DNA of 64,000 nt, taken from contig NZ_JAEMHM010000013.1 in NCBI RefSeq assembly GCF_016458275.1, positions 62,001-126,000 of the forward strand, in the 5' to 3' direction. The notes beneath the pieces are model-generated. The model did no database searches and was not told where the DNA came from. It saw only the letters and a program-made list of their open reading frames with translations. Positions 1-7,786 of the stretch are shown piece after piece. Numbering within the stretch: position 1 is the stretch's first letter; every line of letters begins with the position of its first letter. The DNA is from Geomesophilobacter sediminis. GTDB lineage: Bacteria > Desulfobacterota > Desulfuromonadia > Geobacterales > Geobacteraceae. Position numbers and translations under genes: made by a program.

Positions 1-45
1 CTGGACTAGCACCGGTGCGCGCTTTGGCTGACGCCGGAACCATCA

Positions 46-71
46 CTGTGGGAGCGCCATTTTGGGCGCAA
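46..71. repeat. REP-like palindrome, family A (single unit)
   Basis: The sequence CTGTGGGAGCGCC, a short loop, then GGGCGCAA is one unit of a palindromic repeat seen at least nine times in this window. Typical forms are GTGGGAGCGCC..GGCGCGA and GTAGGAGCGACA..TGTCGCGAT. It lies 3' of the minus-strand VOC gene. The rest of bases 1-105 shows no gene. Confidence 0.75.
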
Positions 72-105
72 GATATCTCCAACGGCTTTTCCCTTGGAGG
101 GCCTG

Positions 106-612
106 TTATTCGACTCTTACGCTCTCGAACGCCTTCTGCATCACGGTCATATCGAGCTTTTTCATGCGCAGCACCGCTTTCATTACATGGCTTGCCCGTT
201 CCGGGTCATTGAGCCATTCCCCCAGCATCGACGGCACGATCTGCCAGGAAACACCGAACTTATCCTTCAGCCAGCCACACATCTGCGCGTTGGGATCGCC
301 ACCTTCCGATAACTGGTTCCAGTAGTGGTCTATCTCTTCCTGGGAATCGCAGTTAACCACGAAAGAGATAGCTTCGGTGAATTTGAAAGACGGACCGCCG
401 TTCAGAGCTACGAACTGCTGTCCTGCCAGTTGGAATTCCACCGTCATGACGGTCCCTTTCGGAATGCCACTGGCTTCGGCCCCTTCGGCGCCGTACCTCG
501 TTGTTATGGTCGCTTTCGAATCAGGGAAGATGGAGGTATAGAATTCGACCGCCTCCTCGGCCTGATTGTTGAACCACAAGAACGGGGTGATCTTCTGTAT
601 CTTTCTTTCCAT
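106..612 (-). CDS. VOC/PhnB-like glyoxalase-fold protein
   Basis: The 168-residue protein starts MERKIQKITPFLWFNNQAEE and continues with the AVEFYTSIF segment typical of PhnB-like (3-demethylubiquinone-9 3-methyltransferase-like) members of the vicinal oxygen chelate superfamily. The later segment GGDPNAQMCGWLKDKFG followed by VSWQIVP is also characteristic. These small cytoplasmic proteins have a glyoxalase/bleomycin-resistance fold, but the substrate cannot be told from sequence. The gene appears monocistronic and divergent from the toxin-like gene downstream of it on the map. Family is clear; function is unknown. Confidence 0.85.
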   Translation of the reverse strand: MERKIQKITPFLWFNNQAEEAVEFYTSIFPDSKATITTRYGAEGAEASGIPKGTVMTVEFQLAGQQFVALNGGPSFKFTEAISFVVNCDSQEEIDHYWNQLSEGGDPNAQMCGWLKDKFGVSWQIVPSMLGEWLNDPERASHVMKAVLRMKKLDMTVMQKAFESVRVE

Positions 613-773
613 GTGATACCCCCAGGTTGGCTGCGCTATGCACCTGATACTTCTTTTTTTATAGTTTCAACCTTTGTGGCTAATTTCTCAATCTGTATTC
701 AGCGGGAGTAGCATGAACGGAATGGGGCGGCATTTTCTCTTTTTATTCTGTCTCAGCGGTGATATGTTACGTC

Positions 774-1079
774 ATGGCTGAAAGGAAAATTATCGACGCA
801 AGATTCCTGATTGCCAAGAAGAAGGGCAACGGGCAGATCCGCCGTGAGGTTTGGCTCGACGACGGAGTCGTGGTCCGATACAACCTTGCCTTCATAAATC
901 ACCACTTGTTTTCTGGGGATAACGGCCGAGTGCTAGGCTATGACAAGCAACATGGCAACCACCACAAGCACTACATGGGTCAGGTTCTGCCCGTCGTATT
1001 TCTTTCCTTTGAGGAGTTGGAAGACAGGTTCACAGCGGAATGGAATATGCTTTTGGAGACGTGGAGAAATCGATGCTGA
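774..1079 (+). CDS. TumE-type (DUF6516) putative toxin
   Basis: A 101-residue protein starting MAERKIIDARFL, with a basic beta-rich core and a His-rich stretch (HGNHHKHYMGQ) near residue 60. This resembles the DUF6516/TumE family, which sits next to small HTH proteins and is treated as the toxin of a type II module. A GTG 15 bases upstream (759) is in frame, but neither start has a strong ribosome binding site; ATG 774 gives the usual family N-terminus. It overlaps the HTH gene by 7 bases (ATG at 1073, TGA at 1077-1079), so the two are probably translated together. The assignment is from memory of the family, with moderate confidence. Confidence 0.6.
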   Translation: MAERKIIDARFLIAKKKGNGQIRREVWLDDGVVVRYNLAFINHHLFSGDNGRVLGYDKQHGNHHKHYMGQVLPVVFLSFEELEDRFTAEWNMLLETWRNRC

Positions 1080-1447
1080 ATCTACTTATCACAACGGGGA
1101 GTATCGAAGAATTCCAGGACCAGGGGAAAACGCTTGCGCGGGCTCTTGATCAAGGTCAGGAAGTGGAACCGAGAACGGTAATCATGTTCGAGGATCCGGA
1201 AGAGTTGCTGGAAATTTTGAGCAACGCTCGGCTGTCGGTGTTTCGTTCGGTCAAGCAAGAGCCTGGCTCAATAACGGATGTGGCAAGACGGCTGGGTCGT
1301 GACCGGAGTGCAGTAAAACGGGATGTCGATGTACTTGTTCGGGCGGGCCTTTTGGAGATGGAAGAGGTCCGACATCCGGGACACGGCAGGAAGAAGTACC
1401 TAAAGGCCGCGGCGAGTGAGCTTAAACTCGTTGCCCACCTGGGGTAA
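1073..1447 (+). CDS. Winged-helix DNA-binding protein, probable antitoxin/repressor
   Basis: A 124-residue protein. The C-terminal half is a winged helix-turn-helix (SVFRSVKQEPGSITDVARRL, then GRDRSAVKRDVDVLVRAGLL), followed by a basic wing (HPGHGRKK). It matches the HVO_A0114-like/MarR-like partner of DUF6516 proteins. I chose ATG 1073 because GGAG lies 7 bases upstream and it overlaps the preceding stop; an ATG at 1040 would add 11 residues inside the toxin gene. The likely role is binding the toxin and repressing the pair, which is inferred from the arrangement only. Confidence 0.6.
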   Translation: MLNLLITTGSIEEFQDQGKTLARALDQGQEVEPRTVIMFEDPEELLEILSNARLSVFRSVKQEPGSITDVARRLGRDRSAVKRDVDVLVRAGLLEMEEVRHPGHGRKKYLKAAASELKLVAHLG

Positions 1448-1538
1448 AAAGCTGCGGAAGGGCACAGGTAGGTGATCAAAATATGCCTCTTTCAGATTCT
1501 CTGCCAGCTTATATTCAACAACCAAAAGGAAAGAATCA

Positions 1539-1883
1539 ATGACCACTCCCATCGGTGATTTCTACTGCGACAAGATCCTGAGCCGGGCGCTGGACGTTCG
1601 GATCTACTTTGAGAACGACGATGTCTTTGCCTTTCACCACAGCAACCCGATCTGGGAGGAGCACGTGGTGCTTTTGCCCAAGAAGCATCTTGAATCGCTG
1701 CTTTCCTTGGAAGAGGCGGACAACGACTTGCTCCTGGAACTGATGCGGACCGCGAAGATGATCGCCGGTGATTTCATGGCCCGATACGGTGCCGCCCGGG
1801 TCTATACCAACCTGGGGGACTACCAGTCCTCCAAGCATCTTCATTGGCATATTGGCAGCGGCAAACAGTTGCGTCCCTATTGA
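1539..1883 (+). CDS. HIT family hydrolase
   Basis: A 114-residue histidine-triad protein. The segment NPIWEEHVVLLPKKHLESL is the usual HIT strand-helix region, and the C-terminus carries the triad in KHLHWHIGSG (His-x-His-x-His). HIT proteins hydrolyse nucleoside phosphoramidates or similar substrates through the central His; the substrate here is unknown. GGAAAG lies about 10 bases upstream of ATG 1539. The stop is 10 bases before the GTG of the TPR gene, suggesting one transcript. Confidence 0.85.
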   Translation: MTTPIGDFYCDKILSRALDVRIYFENDDVFAFHHSNPIWEEHVVLLPKKHLESLLSLEEADNDLLLELMRTAKMIAGDFMARYGAARVYTNLGDYQSSKHLHWHIGSGKQLRPY

Positions 1884-1893
1884 GGAGCGATCG

Positions 1894-3306
1894 GTGCGTA
1901 ACGAGAGTTCATCTGCCGAATCTCTTTATAACGAAGGCTGCCGCCTGATGGAGTCCGGTGATGCCGACGCCGCGGAGTTATCTTTCCGAAAGGCCATCGC
2001 CATCAATCCCGGTCTCGCCGCCGCCCACACCAATCTCGGTCTACTGTTGGAACAAAAGGGAAACCTCGCTGAGGCGGAAAAGGAGTACCGGCTTTCCCTC
2101 TCGCTCAACCCGGAAGGGGGGCGGACCTGGCTCAATCTGGGCGTCCTCCTGCTCGGCCAGAAGCGTTTGGCGGAGGCTGAGGAAGCCTACCGGAAATCGA
2201 TCGCGCTGCTCCCCGATTTTCCCCCGGCCTGGACCAACCTCGGCACCCTGCTGGCCTCGCTGCGTAGGGACGATGAGGCCGAGGTCTGCCTGCGCCAGGC
2301 CATCGAGCTGGACCCGCAGTACCGGTCCGGCTATTTCAACCTCAGCTATCTCCTGCTGCGCCAAGGGCGGTTCGAGGAGGGGTGGGAATGCTTCGAGAAA
2401 CGGGACTGGTACCGGCATTTCGAGGCGCGGATTCCCTGCCCGCGCTGGCGGGGTGAGTCGGTGGCCGGAAAGGCGCTGCTCCTGGTATTCGATGCCGGGA
2501 ACGGCGACATGATCCAGTTCTGCCGCTATGCATCCGTGCTCAAGGAACGGGGGGCGAAGCTGGTCACGGTGATTGGTCATCCCCCCCTGAAGCGTCTGTT
2601 TCGGACCATGGACGGCGTTGATTTTGCCTATGGCTTTGACGAAGAGATCCTGCATGTGGAAGCCGATTACTGGACCCCGCCACTCAGTATCCCTTATTAC
2701 TGCCGGACCCGGCTCGACAGTATTCCCGCCCGGATTCCTTATCTGCACGCCGACCCGGAACTGGTTAAAAAGTGGGCGAAGCGGCTGTCGGATCTGTCTG
2801 CCCCAGGAGACCTTCGGGTCGGGCTGGTATGGCAGGGGAGCCGAAACTTCGAAAACGATGCCGACCGTTCCCTTCCCGGGCTTTCAACGTTGGAGCCGCT
2901 GGGCGGGGTAGGTGGGGTACGCTTTCTCAGCTTGCAAAAAGGAGCTGGTGAGGATGATGCGGCGTTGCCGCCGGCCGGTCTGCCGGTAGTGAACCTCGCT
3001 TCCGAGATCGAGGATTTCGCCGATTCTGCCGCAATAGTAAGCAATCTCGACTTGGTGATCAGCGTCGACACCGCGATGGCCCACCTGACCGGGGCGCTCG
3101 GAAAACCGTGCTGGCTCCTGCTTCCCGACTACAAGACCGACTGGCGCTGGCTGGACGGGCGCAGCGACTCGCCCTGGTATCCCGGGGTGATGCGCCTATT
3201 CCGGCAGCACCGGATGGGAGAGTGGGTCAAGGTGGTTGAGGAAGTACGGGAGGTGCTGGAGACGCTAGTTGTCTCATCACCGGGCCGCGGTAACTCCCCC
3301 CTTTGA
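1894..3306 (+). CDS. TPR-repeat protein with glycosyltransferase family 9-like C-terminus
   Basis: A 470-residue protein. Residues ~10-170 form about five tetratricopeptide repeats (for example AELSFRKAIAINPGLAAAH, AEEAYRKSIALLPDFPPAW). Residues ~230-460 resemble the heptosyltransferase-like (GT-B) domain found behind TPRs in many deltaproteobacteria, including the donor-side segment SVDTAMAHLTGALGKPCWLL. I chose GTG 1894 because GAGGA precedes it; longer in-frame starts would run back through the HIT gene. The last codons (..NSPL, stop) lie inside a dispersed CCCCCTTTG repeat, so the C-terminus has probably been reshaped by the repeat. It may glycosylate protein or lipid; the acceptor is unknown. 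Confidence 0.8.
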   Translation: MRNESSSAESLYNEGCRLMESGDADAAELSFRKAIAINPGLAAAHTNLGLLLEQKGNLAEAEKEYRLSLSLNPEGGRTWLNLGVLLLGQKRLAEAEEAYRKSIALLPDFPPAWTNLGTLLASLRRDDEAEVCLRQAIELDPQYRSGYFNLSYLLLRQGRFEEGWECFEKRDWYRHFEARIPCPRWRGESVAGKALLLVFDAGNGDMIQFCRYASVLKERGAKLVTVIGHPPLKRLFRTMDGVDFAYGFDEEILHVEADYWTPPLSIPYYCRTRLDSIPARIPYLHADPELVKKWAKRLSDLSAPGDLRVGLVWQGSRNFENDADRSLPGLSTLEPLGGVGGVRFLSLQKGAGEDDAALPPAGLPVVNLASEIEDFADSAAIVSNLDLVISVDTAMAHLTGALGKPCWLLLPDYKTDWRWLDGRSDSPWYPGVMRLFRQHRMGEWVKVVEEVREVLETLVVSSPGRGNSPL

Positions 3307-3325
3307 CAAAGGGGGACTTCAAACC
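3292..3325. repeat. Dispersed CCCCCTTTG..CAAAGGGGGA palindrome (family C)
   Basis: A perfect short stem (CCCCCTTTG / CAAAGGGGG) overlapping the stop codon of the TPR gene. Related, longer copies lie upstream of nifK (7637-7738) and between etfB and etfA (18799-18892). Apart from this repeat, bases 3326-3573 show no gene. Confidence 0.7.
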
Positions 3326-3573
3326 AGTCGATACGAGTCTCTTTTACCCCGAAGCCTTCATCCGCTAACATTCCTTCTCTCCCTTTCCGTCTCACCCTAC
3401 TGCCTCCCGGATTTGCTTCTGCTTCTTATTTAGGCGCGCCGTTTTCTCCTTGGTGATCTATTCCTTGCCTGCTCTCCCGCTTCTTTCCCGTACCCAACCT
3501 TCTGGCTAACCTGCAGAAACAACGGCATTTATCACGCAGGGCCAACGGTCATCTCCGGGCCCTGTGCCGCCTA

Positions 3574-3589
3574 TGGCACGCCTTGTGCT
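3574..3589 (+). promoter_or_regulatory. Sigma-54 (-24/-12) promoter of nifV
   Basis: TGGCACGCCTTGTGCT matches the sigma-54 consensus TGGCACRNNNNTTGCW with a single mismatch in the -12 box (GTGC for TTGC) and correct GG-GC spacing. Transcription would start near base 3600, about 83 bases before the nifV ATG. The nifH and nifB promoters are similar. Confidence 0.75.
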
Positions 3590-3621
3590 CTACCCCCTTC
3601 GTCTGGCAACACTAACCAGCA

Positions 3622-3660
3622 GGGCAACGGCGCCCCGACGGAAGTTTCGGTCGGGGCGTT
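3622..3660 (+). promoter_or_regulatory. Partial ANTAR-target hairpin fused to terminator-like stem in the nifV leader
   Basis: GGGC-AACGGC-GCCC (3622-3635) is a hairpin whose hexaloop has A at position 1 and G at 4, the rule for ANTAR antiterminator targets. Its 3' arm overlaps the 5' arm of a strong stem, GCCCCGAC (3632-3639) / GTCGGGGC (3650-3657). That stem is followed by GTTTGTG, a weak T-tract. The expected upstream hairpin is imperfect here (CTGG at 3603-3606 pairing with CCAG at 3616-3619, nine-base loop). See the nifH and nifB leaders for complete versions. Confidence 0.5.
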
Positions 3661-3682
3661 TGTGCTCCCGGGGGAGGACGAC

Positions 3683-4837
3683 ATGGGAAATACCCTTAAC
3701 AAATCTGTCTTCATCGGTGACACCACGCTGCGCGACGGCGAACAGACCGCCGGGGTTGTCTTCAGCGCCCGGGAAAAAATCGCCATCGCCCGTGCCCTCG
3801 ACGCGATGGGGGTGCACGAACTGGAGTGCGGCATCCCCGCCATGGGGAAGGAAGAGCAGGCGGCGATCCGCAGCCTGGTGAACCTCGGGCTTTCCGCCCG
3901 TCTCATTACCTGGAACCGGGCCGTCATCTCGGACATCGACGCGAGCATCGCCTGCGGCATCGAGGCCGTCGACATCTCGCTTACGGTATCGGACCTGATG
4001 ATCCGCAACAAGATCGACAAAAGCCGCGAGTGGGTGAAGGAACAGCTCAAGCGGTCCCTCGGCTACTGCAAGGACCACGGATTGTACGTATCGGTCGGCG
4101 GCGAGGATGCCAGCCGCGCCGACATCGGGTTCCTGATCGAGCTGATGGGCATCGCCGCGGAAATGGGCGCCGACCGCTTCCGGTTCTGCGACACCCTCGG
4201 CATCCTAGACCCGTTCACCATGTTCGAAAAGGTGCGCCTTTTGACCTCGGCGGTTCCGGCCCTGGAGATCGAGGTCCACACCCACAACGACCTCGGGATG
4301 GCCACCGCCAACGCGGTCGCCGGCGTGAAAGCAGGTGCCACCTACGTAAGCACCACGGTGAACGGACTCGGCGAGCGCGCCGGGAACGCGGCCCTGGAAG
4401 AGGTGGTCATGGCGCTCAAGGTCGCCTGCGGCGTCGATCTCGGCATCGACACCCGCCGGCTCTCCTCGGTCTCCCGCATGGTGGGGAAGGCGTCCAACCG
4501 GGACGTCCCGGCCTGGAAGGCGGTGGTGGGGGAGAAGGTCTTTTCGCACGAGTCCGGCCTGCATGCCGACGGCGTCCTCAAGAACCCGAGCAACTACGAA
4601 GGATTCCGCCCGGAAGAGGTGGGGCTGAAGCGGCACATCGTGGCGGGGAAGCATTCCGGCACCAACGGCATCGTGGAGAGCTACCGGCAGATCGGGATCC
4701 CGCTCTCCCGCGAGGAGGCGAACCTGCTCATCGCCCGGGTGCGGAGCACCGCGCAGAAGCTCAAGCGCCCCCTGGAGAAGAGCGAGCTCCTCTCGCTGCA
4801 CGAGACGCTGGGCTGCCGGGGCTTGGTGGCCGCGTAG
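3683..4837 (+). CDS. nifV: Homocitrate synthase NifV
   Basis: A 384-residue member of the isopropylmalate/homocitrate synthase family. It condenses acetyl-CoA with 2-oxoglutarate to give the (R)-homocitrate ligand of FeMo-cofactor. Visible signatures are DTTLRDGEQTAG near the N-terminus (metal/substrate site), EVHTHNDLGMATANA, and NGLGERAGNAALEE (HMGL-type signature). ATG 3683 has GGGGGAGG 6 bases upstream; an upstream in-frame GTG (3662) lacks a site. nifV is first in this nif region, under its own sigma-54 promoter and apart from nifH. The length is normal for NifV. Confidence 0.93.
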   Translation: MGNTLNKSVFIGDTTLRDGEQTAGVVFSAREKIAIARALDAMGVHELECGIPAMGKEEQAAIRSLVNLGLSARLITWNRAVISDIDASIACGIEAVDISLTVSDLMIRNKIDKSREWVKEQLKRSLGYCKDHGLYVSVGGEDASRADIGFLIELMGIAAEMGADRFRFCDTLGILDPFTMFEKVRLLTSAVPALEIEVHTHNDLGMATANAVAGVKAGATYVSTTVNGLGERAGNAALEEVVMALKVACGVDLGIDTRRLSSVSRMVGKASNRDVPAWKAVVGEKVFSHESGLHADGVLKNPSNYEGFRPEEVGLKRHIVAGKHSGTNGIVESYRQIGIPLSREEANLLIARVRSTAQKLKRPLEKSELLSLHETLGCRGLVAA

Positions 4838-4963
4838 GTTGCCTCGCCGATCGCTTCCTTCCCGGGAAAACCTGATGATTAAATGTTAGGCAGCTGCCGC
4901 CCCAGGATGCGGAATAGAACAAGAAAGAACTGCAAAAGGCTGCAAAACCCGATAGATACGAAT

Positions 4964-4979
4964 TGGCACGGTAGCTGCT
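4964..4979 (+). promoter_or_regulatory. Sigma-54 promoter of nifH
   Basis: TGGCACGGTAGCTGCT differs from TGGCACRNNNNTTGCW only at the first T of the -12 box. The predicted start is near base 4990, so the transcript begins just before the tandem hairpins at 5003-5073. Two direct CTGCAAAA motifs lie at 4930 and 4940. Confidence 0.85.
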
Positions 4980-5002
4980 AAAGAGAATAACAAAACAGAA
5001 AA

Positions 5003-5073
5003 GGGTACACCGCGGTACCCGTCCTCGAAAGTTTGGCAAAGGCGCCTCCCGGAAATATCGGAGCGCCTTTTTT
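5003..5073 (+). promoter_or_regulatory. ANTAR-type antitermination leader of nifH (two hexaloop hairpins plus terminator)
   Basis: Hairpin P1 is GGGTAC-ACCGCG-GTACCC (5003-5020) and P2 is GGC-AAAGGC-GCC (5035-5046). Both loops are six bases with A at position 1 and G at 4. The 3' arm of P2 is also part of the 5' arm (5039-5049) of an intrinsic terminator whose 3' arm GGAGCGCCTT (5060-5069) runs into a T-tract. P2 and the terminator are therefore mutually exclusive, the layout of ANTAR antiterminator targets. It lies between the sigma-54 start and nifH. Confidence 0.7.
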
Positions 5074-5135
5074 GTTAAGGCCTCAATAAACAAACAGCCC
5101 TGCACCGAGAAGCGACCCAACGGAGGTATGCATAG

Positions 5136-6092
<957 letters not shown>

Positions 6093-6141
6093 GGATCCCA
6101 TCACCCTCTCCCCCCGCACAGGGATATTCGAATGCGAACTG

Positions 6142-6170
6142 ATGGTGGTGTGACGGATGAGTCTCCCACC
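6142..6170 (+). promoter_or_regulatory. 29-base element before nifD, identical to one before nifK
   Basis: A 29-base block beginning ATGGTGGTGTGACGG and ending GTCTCCCACC is identical to 7744-7772. In both places it ends 3-4 bases before the ribosome binding site. GGTGG/CCACC arms with an inner GAC/GTC can form a hairpin. It also contains a tiny ATG GTG GTG TGA reading frame. It may be a dispersed repeat or a translational/mRNA-stability element. Confidence 0.5.
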
Positions 6171-6184
6171 CATAGGAGTTCTTT

Positions 6185-7630
6185 ATGTCTCATGAGATTA
6201 AAACGGTTGAAGGAATAACTAAAGAGTCGACCCAGGAGATGATCGACCACGCCCTGGATGCGTATCCCGAGAAAGCGAAAAAGAAACGCTCTCCGCATCT
6301 GGCCCCGAACGATCAGGCCTCGGGCAGCGCGTGCGTCAAGTCCAACAAGAAAACCGTCCCCGGCGTGATGAGCGCCCGCGGCTGCGCTTATGCAGGAGCC
6401 AAAGGGGTCGTCTGGGGCCCGATCCGCGACATGGTCCACGTGTCGCACGGCCCGGTCGGCTGCGGCTGGTACTCCTGGGGAACCCGGCGCAACCTGATGA
6501 GCGGCATCACCGGCGTGACCAACTTTGCCATGCAGTTCACTTCGGACTTCCAGGAGAAGGACGTCGTCTACGGCGGCGACAAGAAGCTCGCCGTGCTCCT
6601 GCGCGAGGCGAAGGAGCTTTTCCCGCTCGCCAAAGGGATTTCGGTCCTCTCCGAGTGCCCGGTCGGCCTGATCGGCGACGACATCAACGCCGTCGCCAAA
6701 GAGTCCTCCAAAGAGCTGGACATGCCGATCATCCCCTGCAACTGCGAAGGTTTCCGCGGGGTTTCCCAGTCGCTGGGTCACCACATCTCCAACGACACGA
6801 TCCGCGACTACATCATCGAGACCCGTGAATTCCCGGATCCGATCGGCCCCTACGACATCGCCCTGATCGGCGAGTACAACATCGGCGGTGACGCCTGGTC
6901 CACCAAGCCGCTCCTCGAGGAGTGCGGCTTCAACGTCAAGTCGGTCTGGACCGGCGACGGCGAGATGGAAAAGATCGCGGCGACCCACCAGGTGAAGCTG
7001 AACGTCATCCACTGCTACCGCTCCATGAACTACATGTGCAAGGTCATGGAAGAGAAGTACGGCATCCCCTGGATCGAGCTCAACTTCTTCGGCCCGACCA
7101 AGATCAAGGAAAGCCTGCGCAAGCTGGCCGAGCTCTTCGACGACAACATCAAGGCCAAGGTGGAGGAGGTGATCGCCAAGTACGATCCCCAGATGCAGGC
7201 TGTCATCGAACAGTACAAGCCGCGCCTGGAAGGGAAGAAGGTCATGCTGTACGTCGGCGGCCTCCGTCCCCGCCACACCATCAACGCCTATGAAGACCTC
7301 GGCATGACCTGCGTCGGCTCCGGCTATGAGTTCGCCCACACCGACGACTACGACCGGACCGCTCCGGAAATGCCGGATGCCACCGTGGTGTACGACGACG
7401 CCTCCGAATTCGAGATGGAACATTTCGCCAACGTCCTCAAGCCCGACCTGATCGGCTCCGGGATCAAGGAGAAGTACCTGTTCCAGAAGATGGGGATCCC
7501 TTTCCGGCAGATGCACAGCTGGGACTACTCCGGCCCCTATCACGGCTACAAAGGTTTCCCGACGTTTGCGCGTGATATCGACATGGCGATCAACAGCCCG
7601 ACCTGGAAACTCGTCAAGTCCCCGTTCTAG
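6185..7630 (+). CDS. nifD: Nitrogenase molybdenum-iron protein alpha chain NifD
   Basis: A 481-residue alpha subunit of MoFe dinitrogenase. P-cluster ligands are visible in [12 protein letters not shown] and in [11 protein letters not shown]. The FeMo-cofactor Cys lies in HCYRSMNYM and the cofactor His in [15 protein letters not shown] stands 7 bases before ATG 6185. The protein pairs with NifK (156 bases downstream); nifH, nifD and nifK run in one direction with no promoter recognised between them, so one transcript from the nifH promoter is likely. No alternative-nitrogenase delta subunit gene lies between nifD and nifK, which supports a molybdenum enzyme. Confidence 0.98.
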   Translation: MSHEIKTVEGITKESTQEMIDHALDAYPEKAKKKRSPHLAPNDQASGSACVKSNKKTVPGVMSARGCAYAGAKGVVWGPIRDMVHVSHGPVGCGWYSWGTRRNLMSGITGVTNFAMQFTSDFQEKDVVYGGDKKLAVLLREAKELFPLAKGISVLSECPVGLIGDDINAVAKESSKELDMPIIPCNCEGFRGVSQSLGHHISNDTIRDYIIETREFPDPIGPYDIALIGEYNIGGDAWSTKPLLEECGFNVKSVWTGDGEMEKIAATHQVKLNVIHCYRSMNYMCKVMEEKYGIPWIELNFFGPTKIKESLRKLAELFDDNIKAKVEEVIAKYDPQMQAVIEQYKPRLEGKKVMLYVGGLRPRHTINAYEDLGMTCVGSGYEFAHTDDYDRTAPEMPDATVVYDDASEFEMEHFANVLKPDLIGSGIKEKYLFQKMGIPFRQMHSWDYSGPYHGYKGFPTFARDIDMAINSPTWKLVKSPF

Positions 7631-7636
7631 GCAGAC

Positions 7637-7738
7637 GCTCCCCCCTTTGAAAAGGGGGGCCGGGGGGGATTTGCCGTTACCGCAACCTCAAAAGCAAATC
7701 CCCCTAAATCCCCCATTTCCCGAGGGGGACTTCTTCAA
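7637..7738. repeat. Dispersed CCCCCTTTG / AAATCCCCC repeat pair (family C)
   Basis: This fills most of the nifD-nifK spacer. It carries CCCCCCTTTGAAAAGGGGGG, a GGGGGGATTTGCC half, and its inverted partner GCAAATCCCCC, so the whole block can fold as a long imperfect hairpin. The same arrangement recurs at 18799-18892. It is probably mobile or REP-like intergenic DNA. Confidence 0.75.
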
Positions 7739-7743
7739 ACGAC

Positions 7744-7772
7744 ATGGTGGTGTGACGGATGAGTCTCCCACC
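7744..7772 (+). promoter_or_regulatory. 29-base element before nifK, identical to one before nifD
   Basis: Same block as 6142-6170, ending directly before AAAGGAG, the nifK ribosome binding site. Perfect identity over 29 noncoding bases in two leaders of one operon suggests either a shared RNA role or recent repeat copying. Confidence 0.5.
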
Positions 7773-7786
7773 AAAGGAGATACACA

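Noticed and set aside
3326-3573. Molybdenum-cofactor riboswitch upstream of nifV
   Set aside because: No recognisable conserved core or branched structure of that motif was found; the observed stems fit the sigma-54/ANTAR-like leader instead.
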